64,000 nt of DNA, from contig CAWEQS010000019.1 of the NCBI GenBank assembly GCA_963811265.1, positions 124,001 to 188,000 on the forward strand, given 5' to 3'. This document shows positions 55,170-64,000 of the stretch, one piece after another. The DNA is from JAOUJD01 sp963811265 (lineage in GTDB: Bacteria > Pseudomonadota > Gammaproteobacteria > Burkholderiales > Burkholderiaceae_F). Position 1 is the first letter of the stretch; the number at the start of each line of letters is the position of its first letter. The notes under the pieces were generated by a model, which was not told the DNA's origin, searched no databases, and was given only the letters and a program-made list of their open reading frames with translations. Made by a program: the position numbers and the translations under genes.

Positions 55170-56096
55170 CTACAGTTGTGCGAGTGTCTTCACGTGCGCG
55201 CCGACGCTGCGGGCCAGCGCGCTCAGGTTGTATCCGCCCTCGAGCGAACTGATCACGCGGCCCTCGCCGTACTCGTCGGCGACGTCCATCAGCCTTTGCG
55301 TGATGTATGCGTAGTCGGATTCCACGAGGCCCATCTGGCCGAGGTCGTCCTCCCGGTGCGCGTCGAACCCCGCCGAGATGAACACTGCCTGCGGCCTGAA
55401 CGAACGCAGTCGCGGCAGCCACACTTCGTCGACCACCTGCCGGACGACGTCGCCCTTGGTTCCGGCCGGCAGCGGGACATTCACCATGTTCTTCGCCGGG
55501 TTGTCCGCGCCGGTGTACGGGTAGAACGGGTGCTGGAAGAAGCTCGCCATCAGCACCCGTTCGTCGTTCGCGAGGATGTCCTCGGTCCCGTTGCCGTGAT
55601 GCACGTCGAAGTCGATGACCGCGACCCTTTCGAGGCCATGGACCTCGAGCGCATGGAGCGCCCCGATCGCAACGTTGTTGAAGAAGCAGAAACCCATCGC
55701 GGACGCCTTGCGCGCATGGTGCCCGGGCGGGCGCACGGCGCAGAACGCGTTTGCGAGCTCCTTGCGCATCACGCGGTCGGTCGCGTCGACCACCGCGCCG
55801 GCCGAGCGCAGGGCCGCCTCCCAGGTGCGCGGGTTCATCGACGTGTCCGGGTCGACGGGCCAGTATCCCTGCTGTGGTACGCTGATTTTCAACCGTTCGA
55901 CGTACGCCGCGTCGTGCGCCCGGACGAGCGATTCGAGCGACGCTGCCGGCGCATCGTGATGTTCCAGGTGCGGCGAGATCCCGATGGCAATCAGGTGGTC
56001 GTGAATCGCGGCCAGTCGCTCCGGCGATTCCGGGTGCCACGATCCCATCTCGTGTTCCGCGCAGGTGCGGTGGGTGAAGAACCCGGTATGCAGCAT
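55170..56096 (-). CDS. Histone deacetylase family protein (class II type)
   Basis: A 308-residue zinc hydrolase started at ATG 56096 (MLHTGFFTHRTCAEHEMGSW). The catalytic and metal residues are present in RPPGHHARKASAMGFCFFNN, VIDFDVHHGNGTEDILANDE, FISAGFDAHREDDLGQMGL and the final SSLEGGYNLSAL. Bacterial members deacetylate polyamines or acetyl-lysine. It is 15 bases before the enoyl-CoA hydratase gene on the same strand, so they are co-transcribed. It is divergent from moxR. Confidence 0.92.
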   Translation of the reverse strand: MLHTGFFTHRTCAEHEMGSWHPESPERLAAIHDHLIAIGISPHLEHHDAPAASLESLVRAHDAAYVERLKISVPQQGYWPVDPDTSMNPRTWEAALRSAGAVVDATDRVMRKELANAFCAVRPPGHHARKASAMGFCFFNNVAIGALHALEVHGLERVAVIDFDVHHGNGTEDILANDERVLMASFFQHPFYPYTGADNPAKNMVNVPLPAGTKGDVVRQVVDEVWLPRLRSFRPQAVFISAGFDAHREDDLGQMGLVESDYAYITQRLMDVADEYGEGRVISSLEGGYNLSALARSVGAHVKTLAQL

Positions 56097-56152
56097 CTGT
56101 CTCCGTTCGGACCGTTGTCTTCGGCGGCCTTCGTCTGTCACGTTATAGCCCA

Positions 56153-57076
56153 ATGTTAGAGAAATTCCGCGCGACTGCCAGCCAGATCGGAACGATCATC
56201 GTCGGCAAGACCCTGCAGATCCGGCAGAGCCTCACCTGCCTGCTGGCAGGCGGGCACCTGCTGATCGAGGACGCGCCCGGAGTCGGCAAGACCACGCTCG
56301 CGCACGCGATCGCGCTTTCGATGGGCCTTCCCTTCCGGCGGATCCAGTTCACGAGCGACCTGCTGCCGTCCGACGTCATCGGAGTGTCGGTGTATGACAG
56401 GACCAGCGGGCAGTTCGTGTTCCATCCCGGGCCGATCTTCACGGAAGTGCTGCTCGCCGACGAAATCAACCGCGCGAGCCCGAAGACGCAGAGCGCCCTG
56501 CTCGAGGCGATGGAGGAGAACCAGGTCTCGGTCGACGGCCTGTCGCGCCCGTTGCCCCAGCCCTTCTTCGTGATCGCCACGCAGAATCCGTTTCACCAGG
56601 TCGGCACCTTTCCGCTGCCCGAGTCGCAGCTGGACCGCTTCCTGATGTGCATCAGCCTGGGCTACCCGGACCGCGACGCCGAACGCGCGCTGCTGGCGGG
56701 CGACCCGAGACGCGACCTGCTGAAGGCGCTGCAGCCGGTCGCGCGGCCTTCGGACCTGCTCGCCGCGCAGGCAGAGGTGAAGAAGGTCTACGTGTCCGCG
56801 GCCTTGCTCGACTACGTCCAGGCGCTGATCGCGCACACGCGGGCTTCAGGCAAGTACGCCGAGGGGCTGAGTCCGCGCGGGGGGCTGGCGCTGCTCGCCG
56901 CGGCGCGGGCATGGGCCTGGCTGGATGGTCGCGAACACGTGATCCCGGAGGACGTCCAGAACATCATGGCGTCGGTGGCGGGACATCGGCTGCACGCCAC
57001 CAACCGCGAGAGCGGACGCGCGCTGCACGGAAGGGAACTCGTCGCGCAGCTGATCGCCGCCGTGCCGGTGCCCTGA
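56153..57076 (+). CDS. MoxR family AAA ATPase
   Basis: A 307-residue complete MoxR ATPase with Walker A EDAPGVGKTTLAHAIA, Walker B LLADEINRASPKTQSALLEA, sensor-1 FFVIATQNPFHQVGTFPLPE and the downstream arginine-finger segment SQLDRF. It begins the operon moxR - DUF58 - transglutaminase - mltB, a common grouping thought to act on the envelope. It is distinct from the partial MoxR at the window start. Confidence 0.93.
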   Translation: MLEKFRATASQIGTIIVGKTLQIRQSLTCLLAGGHLLIEDAPGVGKTTLAHAIALSMGLPFRRIQFTSDLLPSDVIGVSVYDRTSGQFVFHPGPIFTEVLLADEINRASPKTQSALLEAMEENQVSVDGLSRPLPQPFFVIATQNPFHQVGTFPLPESQLDRFLMCISLGYPDRDAERALLAGDPRRDLLKALQPVARPSDLLAAQAEVKKVYVSAALLDYVQALIAHTRASGKYAEGLSPRGGLALLAAARAWAWLDGREHVIPEDVQNIMASVAGHRLHATNRESGRALHGRELVAQLIAAVPVP

Positions 57077-57109
57077 CCGAATGAACGCCGCACGGCCGCT
57101 CCGAAGGCG

Positions 57110-58144
57110 TTGCTCCCCTGGGGACGGGCGCAGCCCAGCATCACGGCGAATCCGCTGACGCTGCGGATCACGCGCTGGATCGCGGGTCGCGACGGACCCG
57201 AGGCGGGCGAGGTGCTGCTCGACCGCCGGCGCGTGTACATCCTGCCGACGGCGCCCGGCCTCGCGTTCGGCGTCGCCGTGCTCGTCCTGCTGGTCGGCTC
57301 GATCAACTACAGCCTGCAACTCGGGTTCCTCCTGACGTTCCTCGTGGCCAGCATGGCGATCGTGGGAATGCACGCGACCCACTCGAACCTGGTGCAACTC
57401 GTGCTGCGCGGCGTGCGCGCCGAACCGGTCTTCGCCGGCGAAGTCGCGGTGTTCGAGGTGGCTGTCTCCAATCCAGGCACGCTCGACCGCTTCGCGCTGC
57501 GGTTCGCGTTCAACCCCGGGTCGACGCTCGCGCGCGGCAAGCGCAATGGTCGGAACCCTTCATCCGCACCAGCGGTGTCGGTCGAGGTTCCCGCCCGCGG
57601 CGTGCGAACGGTGCAGGTGCCCCTTCCCGCCCCGGACCGTGGCCGCCTGCCGGCACCGCGGATCACCGTGGAGACGCGCTTTCCGTTTGGCCTGTGGCGC
57701 GCGTGGGCCTACGTGACGCCAGCGCTCGAGGCCATCGTGTATCCGAAACCTGAAGAAGACGCGCCGCCGCTGCCCGCGGCCGAGGGCGGCCACGACGAGG
57801 CGGCCGGCATGGCTCCGAGCGGCGACGACTTCGCCGGCGTGCGGCCATACCAGGCTGGCGACACCCAGAAGCTCATCGCGTGGCGGTTGGCGGCCCGCTC
57901 GGACGATCTGTCCGTGAAGCAGTTCGAGGCGGCGGGCGGCGGCGACCTGATGCTGGACTTCGCTGCGCTGCCGTCCTCGCTCGGGCTCGAACATCGCCTC
58001 TCCCGGCTGACGCGCTGGGTCCTCGACGCCGACGCATCCCGCATGCGCTATGGCCTGCGCCTGCCCGACGCGATGATCGAAATGGGCAGCGGCGCGCAGC
58101 ACCGCGATCGCTGCCTGACGGCGCTTGCCGTCTGCAAGGGCTGA
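57110..58144 (+). CDS. DUF58 domain protein with two membrane helices
   Basis: About 344 residues. After a short N-terminus two membrane helices (about residues 45-90: GLAFGVAVLVLLVGSINYSL and LGFLLTFLVASMAIVGM) precede a soluble region. Its C-terminus has the DUF58 signature DDFAGVRPYQAGDTQKLIAW followed by RLAARSDDLSVKQFE. DUF58 proteins pair with MoxR ATPases. The start is unclear. TTG 57110 is the first usable codon in this frame, while an ATG at 57081 just after moxR is in another frame, so a small sequence error at the 5' end is possible. Confidence 0.82.
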   Translation: MLPWGRAQPSITANPLTLRITRWIAGRDGPEAGEVLLDRRRVYILPTAPGLAFGVAVLVLLVGSINYSLQLGFLLTFLVASMAIVGMHATHSNLVQLVLRGVRAEPVFAGEVAVFEVAVSNPGTLDRFALRFAFNPGSTLARGKRNGRNPSSAPAVSVEVPARGVRTVQVPLPAPDRGRLPAPRITVETRFPFGLWRAWAYVTPALEAIVYPKPEEDAPPLPAAEGGHDEAAGMAPSGDDFAGVRPYQAGDTQKLIAWRLAARSDDLSVKQFEAAGGGDLMLDFAALPSSLGLEHRLSRLTRWVLDADASRMRYGLRLPDAMIEMGSGAQHRDRCLTALAVCKG

Positions 58145-58145
58145 C

Positions 58146-60231
58146 ATGGCGGCGTCCGCGACGACGGCACGCCGTTCGCGCGCTTCGCGCGTGACGGGGC
58201 CGCTGAACCGTCTCTTCGGTCCGCAGACGTCGAGCGGCGCGCGCGAACGCCGCGACATCCTGGTGCTTGCTGCTCGCGGTCACGCTCGTCGTGGTGCCCC
58301 ACTTCGAGCACCTGCCATGGTGGGCGACGCTGCTGCTGCTCGCGATGCTCCTGTGGCGCGGCGTCATCGCGGCGAAGCAGTTGTCGGTGCCCGGCCGCAC
58401 CTTGCTGCTGCCGCTGCTGATCGGCGTCGGCGCCGGCGTGTACCTGCAGCACGGCACGCTGGTCGGGCAGGAAGCCGGCGTCACCTTCCTGCTTCTCCTG
58501 ATGGCGCTGAAGCTGCTGGAGATGCGTGCGCGCCGCGACGTGTTCGTCGTCATCTTCCTGTGCTTCTTCATCCTGCTCACGCAGTTCATGCACAGCCAGG
58601 GGCCGGGCGTGGCGCTGATGACGCTGATGGCGGTCGCCGCGCTGTTCTTCGTGCTGGTCAGCGTCAACCTGGACGAGGCGGACCTGCCCGCCGCGCGCAA
58701 GATGAAGATGGTCGGATGGTCGCTGCTGAAGGCAACGCCGCTGACGATCGTGCTGTTCCTCCTGTTTCCACGCATCTCCGGTCCGCTCTGGGGCATGCCG
58801 GGCGATGGCGCGAGCGGCGGCACCGGCCTGTCGAACTCGATGTCGCCGGGTTCGATCGGCCAGCTGATCGAGTCCCGTGAAATCGCGTTCCGCGCGAAGT
58901 TCGATGGCAGCGCGCCGGCCCCGGGTCAGCTGTACTGGCGCGGACCCGTCTTCGGCAGCTTCAACGGGCGTACCTGGTCGCCGCTTGGGCGCCGCTCCGT
59001 TGAACCCGCGCCGCCGACGATCGAGCCCGACCGCGACTCGGCCGTCGCCTACACGGTCACGCTCGAGCCGCACCGGCGCGACTGGCTGTTCGCGCTGGAG
59101 GCGCCCGCCGGCCTGCCTGCAATCGGCAACATGGCCGCGCGCCTGACTGCGGACATGGAACTGCTCGCGGGCGATCTCGTGCGGGAACGCACGCGCTACG
59201 CGATGCGCTCGCACCTGGGCTTCCGCCTTGGGCGCGACGCCAGCGCCAACGAACTGCAGGACTGGCTGACGCTGCCTGCGTCCTACAACCCGCGCACGCA
59301 TGAGCTCGCGTCGGATCTGCAGCGACGCGTCCCCGCAGACAGCACGGACCGCGACGCCCGGCTCGTGCGCGCGGTCCTCGATCACTTCCGCAACGGTGGC
59401 TACGAGTACACGTTATCGCCGCCGCGGCTCGGGCGCCACTCGGTCGACGAGTTCCTGTTCGAAACGAAGCGCGGCTACTGCGAGCACTACTCGTCGGCGT
59501 TCGTGGTGATGATGCGAGCCCTCGGCGTGCCGGCGCGCGTCGTCACCGGATACCAGGGCGGTGAACTGAATCCGGTCGACGGCTTCGTGACCGTGCGGCA
59601 GTCGGATGCCCACGCGTGGTCCGAAGTGTGGCTGAAGGGACGCGGCTGGTCGCGGGTCGATCCCACCGCAGTGGTGGCCCCGGCTCGCGTCGACCCGGCC
59701 GCCGAGGCCGCGCGCACCGCCGAGCTCACTCGCAACCCCGTGTTCGGGAATGCAGACTGGCTGCGCGTGTGGCGTTTCAACTGGGAAGCCGTGCAGAACA
59801 GCTGGCACCAGTGGGTGCTGTCCTACTCGCAGGAGCACCAGCGTGCACTGGTGGAAATGCTGGGGCTGGCGCCGCGCTGGGAGAGCGTCGCCACCGTGCT
59901 GGCGGTGCTCGTCGGGCTCCTGGTCGCCGGCATGGCGGCCTTGTCGATGCGGTCGCGCGCGGTGCGCGACCCGCTGGGCGACGCCTACCGGCAGCTGAGG
60001 GAGAAGCTGCAGCGCGCGGGCGTCGATGCCGGTGACCACTGCGGGCCGCGCGACCTGCGCGAGCGCAGCGAGCGCGCCCTGCCGCGCGACGCCGCGCGGC
60101 AGGCCGGGCAACTGCTGGCGCGCTACGAAAGCATGCGATATTCGCGCCGCTCCGAAGGCGTTGCGGCCGCCGACATCCGCGCGTTGCGCGGCGCGGTCCG
60201 CGCCTTCGAACCTGCCCGGAATCCAGAATGA
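58146..60231 (+). pseudogene. Transglutaminase-like membrane protein (TgpA/DUF3488), split by a +1 frameshift
   Basis: It starts at ATG 58146, one base after the DUF58 stop. The N-terminus runs to SSGARERRDILVL near 58265. There the frame breaks and resumes one base on with LLLAVTLVVVPHFEHLPWW. The rest has five or so membrane helices (about the first 170 residues), a periplasmic transglutaminase core with the catalytic Cys in FETKRGYCEHYSSAFVVMMR, His in DAHAWSEVWL and Asp in VDPTAV, then a last membrane helix and a DUF4129-like tail. Joined length is about 694 residues. It ends in a 4-base overlap (ATGA) with mltB. Confidence 0.87.
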
Positions 60232-61256
60232 GAGTCCCGGACGTGAAGCGACGCAGTTTCGTCGCTGCGCTGGCCGCCGCGCTCGTTGCTCCCGCGACGG
60301 CGCGCAGTCCAGCGCGGCCGCCTTACGCCTCCCGTGCCGAGGTGCGGCAATTCATCGACGAAGTCGTCGCCGAGCATGGCTTCGACCGGGAGCGCGTCGA
60401 AGGCTGGCTGAACGCGGCGCGCTACTCGGCAACCGTCGAGCGCCTGATGCAGCCGCCGATTCCCTTCGGACAGCGCAACTGGCTCGAGTACCGATCGCGC
60501 TACCTCGACGACAAGCGCGTGCAGGCAGGCGTCGACTTCTGGCGCAGCAACGCCGTGGCGCTCGAGCGCGCAACGGAACGCTACGGGGTGCCGCCCGAGA
60601 TCATCGTCGCGATCATCGGCGTCGAGACGTACTGGGGCCGTATCACCGGGAACTTCCGGACGATCGACGTGCTGGCAACGCTGTCGTTCGACTACCTGCG
60701 CCGCTCGGACTATTACCGGAAGGAACTCGTCGAGCTGCTGCTGCTGGCGCGCGAGCAGCGCACGGATCCGCTGCGGTTCAAGGGTTCGTTTGCCGGCGCG
60801 ATCGGCCTGCCGCAGTTCATGCCGGGATCGATCCGCCGCTTTGCCGTCGACTTCGACGGCGACGGGCGGATCGACCTCGCGGGCAGCGCGACCGACGCGA
60901 TCGGGTCGGTCGCCCGCTTCCTGGTCCAGCACGGCTGGCAGCGCGATTTGCCGATCCTGTTCGAAGCCGAGGCGGACGAGGCGATCGTCGATTCGCTCGG
61001 CCGTGGCATCGACGCGGCCGCGACCTGGTCCGACGCCCTCAACGCCGGTGTGGTGGCGGACCTTCCGCTGCCGCTCGACACGCCGGTGCTCGTCATCGAC
61101 CTGCCCTATCTCGACGCCGGCGGCGAGCCGAGTCGTCTATTTCGGGTCGGCACCGTGAACTTCACTGCCGTCCTGCAATACAACCGCAGCTACTTCTACG
61201 CGACCGCGGTCGTGGAACTGGCCGAGGCGCTCAGGCGCGAGGTCGGGCGTTCCTGA
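60228..61256 (+). CDS. mltB: Lytic murein transglycosylase B
   Basis: A 342-residue MltB-type transglycosylase that cuts the glycan strand between MurNAc and GlcNAc. The signal region KRRSFVAALAAALVAPATAR lacks a lipobox cysteine, so it is probably periplasmic and not a lipoprotein. The catalytic Glu is in IIVAIIGVETYWGRITGNFR. Other hallmarks are GAIGLPQFMPGSIRRFAVDF and DGDGRIDL. Its start overlaps the transglutaminase stop by 4 bases, so it is translationally coupled. Confidence 0.92.
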   Translation: MRVPDVKRRSFVAALAAALVAPATARSPARPPYASRAEVRQFIDEVVAEHGFDRERVEGWLNAARYSATVERLMQPPIPFGQRNWLEYRSRYLDDKRVQAGVDFWRSNAVALERATERYGVPPEIIVAIIGVETYWGRITGNFRTIDVLATLSFDYLRRSDYYRKELVELLLLAREQRTDPLRFKGSFAGAIGLPQFMPGSIRRFAVDFDGDGRIDLAGSATDAIGSVARFLVQHGWQRDLPILFEAEADEAIVDSLGRGIDAAATWSDALNAGVVADLPLPLDTPVLVIDLPYLDAGGEPSRLFRVGTVNFTAVLQYNRSYFYATAVVELAEALRREVGRS

Positions 61257-61259
61257 GCG

Positions 61260-61904
61260 TCACTCGGCGTCGGGCTGGCGCGCCGGTTGTGCGTCGACGA
61301 ACGCCGGCAGTTCCATGCAGCGGTCGAAGATCCGCATGACGGTCGGCACGTGATCGAGCCGGCAGTCGAACCGCTTCGCATTGAAGATCTGCGGGACGAT
61401 GACCACGTCGGCGAGCGTCACCTGGTTGCCGAGCGCGTAACGCCCGCACTTGCCCTCCGTCGCGAGCCGGGCCTCGATCGACGCGAGGCCTTGTTCCACC
61501 CAATGCCGGTACCAGGCGTCCTTCTGCTCATCGGTTGCCTTCAGGTCGCGCACCAGATAGCGCAGCACCCGCAGGTTGTTGAGCGGGTGGATCTCGCAGG
61601 CGATGCCGAGCGCTAGTGCGCGTACGTAAGCGCGCTCGAGCGGCGCCTTCGGCAGCAAAGGCGGCTCCGGGTGCGTCTCTTCCAGGTACTCGATGATCGC
61701 CAGCGACTGCGTCAGCCGCTGTCCGTCGTCGTCGAGCACCGGGATCAGGGCGTCCGGGTTGATGGCGCGGAATTCGGGGGCGAACTGCTGGCCGCCCCCC
61801 TTCGTGAGGTGCACCACTGCGTACTCGTACGGCAATCCCTTGAAGTTCAGCGCGATTCGCACGCGGAACGAGGCCGAGCTTCGGAAGTAGTTGTAGAGCT
61901 TCAT
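61260..61904 (-). CDS. maiA: Maleylacetoacetate isomerase-like glutathione S-transferase (zeta class)
   Basis: A 214-residue GST. The zeta-class active-site motif reads SSASFRVRIALNFKG, close to the SSCSWRVRIAL consensus with Ala for Cys. Further hallmarks are NPDALIPVLDDDG, LTQSLAIIEYLEETHPEPPL and CEIHPLNNLRVLRYL. MaiA isomerises maleylacetoacetate in tyrosine degradation. No homogentisate genes are nearby, so the role could be another cis-trans isomerisation. The gene for the TRAP large permease ends 1 base upstream of its start. Confidence 0.87.
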   Translation of the reverse strand: MKLYNYFRSSASFRVRIALNFKGLPYEYAVVHLTKGGGQQFAPEFRAINPDALIPVLDDDGQRLTQSLAIIEYLEETHPEPPLLPKAPLERAYVRALALGIACEIHPLNNLRVLRYLVRDLKATDEQKDAWYRHWVEQGLASIEARLATEGKCGRYALGNQVTLADVVIVPQIFNAKRFDCRLDHVPTVMRIFDRCMELPAFVDAQPARQPDAE

Positions 61905-61905
61905 G

Positions 61906-63225
61906 TCAGCGGACGAACTGGACGAGCCACAGTGAGAGTACGGGAAGCGCGACGAGCAGCGCCAGGCGCAGCGCGTCGGCCGCGAGGAACACGAACACGT
62001 AGCGGTAGGTGCGGGCGACGGGCACGTCGCGCGCCTGCATGCCCACCACGTAGACGTTCAGTCCGACGGGTGGCGCGATCAGCCCGATGTTGACCACGGT
62101 GAGCAGCAGCACGCCGAACCACAGCGCCTTGTCCTCGAGCCCGAGTCCGAAGAGCGGCAGCTGCATCACCGCCGGGAAGACGACCGGCAGCGTCAGCAGC
62201 AGCATCGACATCTCGTCCATCACTCCGCCGAGCACGATGTAGAAGAGCAGCACCGCGATCACGACAGCGACCGGCGAGAGGTCGGCGTGGGCGATCAGGT
62301 CCGCCACCTGCGCCGGCATCTGCGTCAGCGCCAGCGCCGCGTTCAGCATGTCGGCGCCGATGAAGATCATGAAGATCGCGCCGGTGGTCTGCGCCGTGGC
62401 GAGCAGCGCCTGCCCCAGCCGCCGGAGCGTGAGCTGGCGCGCGGCGAAGCCCGCGACCGCGGTCAGCAGCACACCGATCGCCGCCGCCTCGGTCGCAGTG
62501 AACACCCCACCGTAGATTCCACCGAGGACGATGATGAAGATCACTGTCACGGGAACCACGCCGGCGAGCACCCCGAGCCGCTGGCGCATCGGCATCCTCG
62601 CGTCCGGCGGCCCCAGCTGCGGGCGCACGCGCATGAAGAGCGCGATCGCGACGCAGTACAGCGCCGCCGCGAGGACGCCGGGAATCAGCGCCGCGGCGAA
62701 CAGCCTCGCAATGTTCTGCTCGGTAAGGATCGCGTACAGCACGAGCACGACCGATGGCGGAATCAGGATGCCGAGCGTGCCACCCGCCGCCAGCGTCGCC
62801 GTCGCGAATCCGCCGTCATAGCGATAGCGCCGCATCTCGGGCAGCGCCACCTGCGCGATCGTCGCGGCCGTTGCGACCGACGACCCGCACACCGAGCCGA
62901 ACGCCGCGCTCGCCAGCACGCTCGCCTGCGCGAGCCCGCCGCGCCAGTGGCCGACGAAGGCCGCCGCCGCGCGGAACAGGCCGGCCGACAACCCGCCCTG
63001 CGTGGCCAGGTGACCCATCAGCAGGAACAGCGGAACGACCGACAGGTCGTAAATCGAGAAGCGCGCGAAGGCGATTCCCTTGAGGAACGCGAGCAGCGGA
63101 TCGGGACCGGAGAGCCACGCATAACCCACCGCGCCGGGCACGAACATGGCGGCCCAGATCGGAACACGCAGCGCCATCAGCGCCAGCATGGCGGCGAAGA
63201 GTCCCCCCGCGACACCTAGATTCAT
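61906..63225 (-). CDS. TRAP transporter large permease (DctM)
   Basis: A 439-residue DctM protein with about twelve membrane segments, starting ATG 63225 (MNLGVAGGLFAAMLALMALR) in a 4-base overlap with the DctQ stop. Typical stretches are SVVPLFLLMGHLATQGGLSA, CGSSVATAATIAQVALPEMR, GGTLGILIPPSVVLVLYAIL, TEAAAIGVLL and LIAPPVGLNVYVVG. It carries a carboxylate-type substrate using the sodium gradient. The ligand is unknown. Confidence 0.93.
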   Translation of the reverse strand: MNLGVAGGLFAAMLALMALRVPIWAAMFVPGAVGYAWLSGPDPLLAFLKGIAFARFSIYDLSVVPLFLLMGHLATQGGLSAGLFRAAAAFVGHWRGGLAQASVLASAAFGSVCGSSVATAATIAQVALPEMRRYRYDGGFATATLAAGGTLGILIPPSVVLVLYAILTEQNIARLFAAALIPGVLAAALYCVAIALFMRVRPQLGPPDARMPMRQRLGVLAGVVPVTVIFIIVLGGIYGGVFTATEAAAIGVLLTAVAGFAARQLTLRRLGQALLATAQTTGAIFMIFIGADMLNAALALTQMPAQVADLIAHADLSPVAVVIAVLLFYIVLGGVMDEMSMLLLTLPVVFPAVMQLPLFGLGLEDKALWFGVLLLTVVNIGLIAPPVGLNVYVVGMQARDVPVARTYRYVFVFLAADALRLALLVALPVLSLWLVQFVR

Positions 63226-63704
63226 GCGTCGCCCTTCGCCGGCGTGCGCGCGTGAAACGGCTGCACGACGCCCGCGAGCCCGGCCAGTGCCAGCCCGGGC
63301 ACCATCGCCGCATAGGGAATCCACAGCGGAATGCCGAGCACCATCGTGGTCTCGGACGCGCTGCGCATGTCGCTCACCGCCACGCCCGCGCGCCATGCGA
63401 GCACGAAGAACACGGCGCCCGCGAGCATCGACCCGGCGGCGTCGAGCCGGCGCTGCATGGGGCCGGAGGAACGCGCCGTGAAGAAGTCGACGATCAGGTG
63501 GCTGCGATGCAGCTGGCAGTACGGCAGGAACAACGCGATCGCAGCAGCGACGGCGAGCTGCACCAGCTCGATGTCGCCGGTGATCGGCTGGCCCGCGAGC
63601 CAGCGGCCGGACACCGAAACGACGGTCGCCAGCGAGACGGCGACCAGGAGCGCGCCGCCGATCAGCGCGAGCGTTGTCGCCAGCGCATCGAGCAGCCGGC
63701 GCAT
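63222..63704 (-). CDS. TRAP transporter small permease (DctQ)
   Basis: 160 residues from ATG 63704 with four membrane helices (about 8-30, 45-65, 85-105 and 130-150). It has the DctQ pattern SGRWLAGQPITGDIELVQLA and FLPYCQLHRSHLIVDFF. It works with DctM. It starts 5 bases after the binding-protein gene and overlaps dctM by 4 bases. Confidence 0.9.
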   Translation of the reverse strand: MRRLLDALATTLALIGGALLVAVSLATVVSVSGRWLAGQPITGDIELVQLAVAAAIALFLPYCQLHRSHLIVDFFTARSSGPMQRRLDAAGSMLAGAVFFVLAWRAGVAVSDMRSASETTMVLGIPLWIPYAAMVPGLALAGLAGVVQPFHARTPAKGDA

Positions 63705-63709
63705 GGGGA

Positions 63710-64000
63710 CTACTTGCGCGGCGCGGCCGCGGGCGTCGCCGGCGCCGCCGCGGCCTTGGAGTTCCGCGCGATCAAGGCGCGCGCATCGGCCAGCAGCCCG
63801 TCGCCGTCGATGCCTCGCTTGCCCATGTCGCGCACCCAGTCGGCGAGCACGGGCTGCGCGGCCTTCTGCCACTGCGCGAGCTCGGCAGCGGGCACCACGT
63901 ACACCGTGTTGCCGCGATCGAGCGCGAGCTTGCGCGCCGGCGCCTTCTGTTCTTCCCACAACCGGCCGGCCTGGCCCGACAGCCCGAGTCCCGAGTGGCG
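63710..64000 (-). CDS. TRAP transporter substrate-binding protein (DctP), C-terminal part
   Basis: The last 96 codons of a periplasmic binding protein, with the start beyond the window end. The visible part includes LGLSGQAGRLWEEQKAPARK, TVYVVPAAELAQWQKAAQPV and LADWVRDMGKRGIDGDGLL, the usual helical end of DctP proteins, then an Ala/Pro tail. It is first in the dctP-dctQ-dctM-maiA run, all on the minus strand. Confidence 0.85.
   Translation of the reverse strand, partial: RHSGLGLSGQAGRLWEEQKAPARKLALDRGNTVYVVPAAELAQWQKAAQPVLADWVRDMGKRGIDGDGLLADARALIARNSKAAAAPATPAAAPRK

Overview
The window is GC-rich and densely coded chromosomal DNA. It looks like a free-living betaproteobacterium, probably of the order Burkholderiales. 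The clues are two DUF1631 paralogues, a PutA without a DNA-binding domain, a PA0069-type radical SAM protein, the rpsP-rimM-trmD-rplS operon, ParC/ParE, and a rubrerythrin/Fe-S oxidoreductase/DUF3501 cluster. The lineage is inferred from gene content only. I see no rRNA genes, CRISPR array, prophage or insertion sequence. There is one tRNA, tRNA-Arg(CCU).

Layout. 1-2 kb: the tail of a MoxR ATPase, a GNAT acetyltransferase and a CoxE-like VWA protein. 2-10.4 kb, minus strand: a GspE/PilB-type ATPase, two DUF1631 proteins (the second frameshifted), a spermidine-synthase-like protein and a DNA glycosylase. 10.4-20.4 kb, minus strand: htpG with a sigma-32-like promoter, a CopD-like protein, parC, a class IV aminotransferase, a GGDEF-EAL protein, parE and a 43-residue membrane peptide. 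20.4-28.2 kb: an MFS carrier, tRNA-Arg, an AI-2E-type permease, orn, an M48 protease, phhB, rsgA, a DUF2007 protein, a CobD/CbiB-like protein and a CoA pyrophosphatase. 28.2-30.4 kb: the ribosomal operon rpsP-rimM-trmD-rplS, with a promoter and a terminator. 30.5-38.9 kb: a TM2-like protein, a radical SAM protein, the rubrerythrin/Fe-S/DUF3501 operon behind a perfect OxyR-type site, acyl-CoA dehydrogenase, etfBA and a YqaA-like protein. 39-44 kb: putA, two long hairpin elements and a frameshifted FAD oxidoreductase. 44-50 kb: an iron-binding-type periplasmic protein behind tandem Fur boxes, an NlpC/P60 protein, a response regulator and prpE (both frameshifted), a YdcF protein and a GlcG/HbpS protein. 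50.5-53.4 kb: an Lrp/AsnC regulator, a RocD-like aminotransferase and a dimethylargininase-like protein, with the same 15-bp palindrome upstream of the regulator and of the aminotransferase. 53.5-64 kb: a membrane protein, enoyl-CoA hydratase, a histone-deacetylase-like protein, the operon moxR - DUF58 - transglutaminase (frameshifted) - mltB, a maleylacetoacetate-isomerase-like GST and a TRAP transporter cut by the window end.

Functional threads. Lipid and amino-acid oxidation: acyl-CoA dehydrogenase with its electron acceptor ETF, enoyl-CoA hydratase, PutA, PrpE and RocD/DDAH. Stress and iron: OxyR-type site plus rubrerythrin, Fur boxes plus iron-binding protein, heat-shock promoter plus HtpG.

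Sequence quality. Six genes are each split by what looks like one extra base, always in the same direction, and two more pairs of genes lack the expected intervening stop codon. This pattern fits residual insertion errors in the assembly better than decay of many core genes, but it cannot be decided from the sequence alone.
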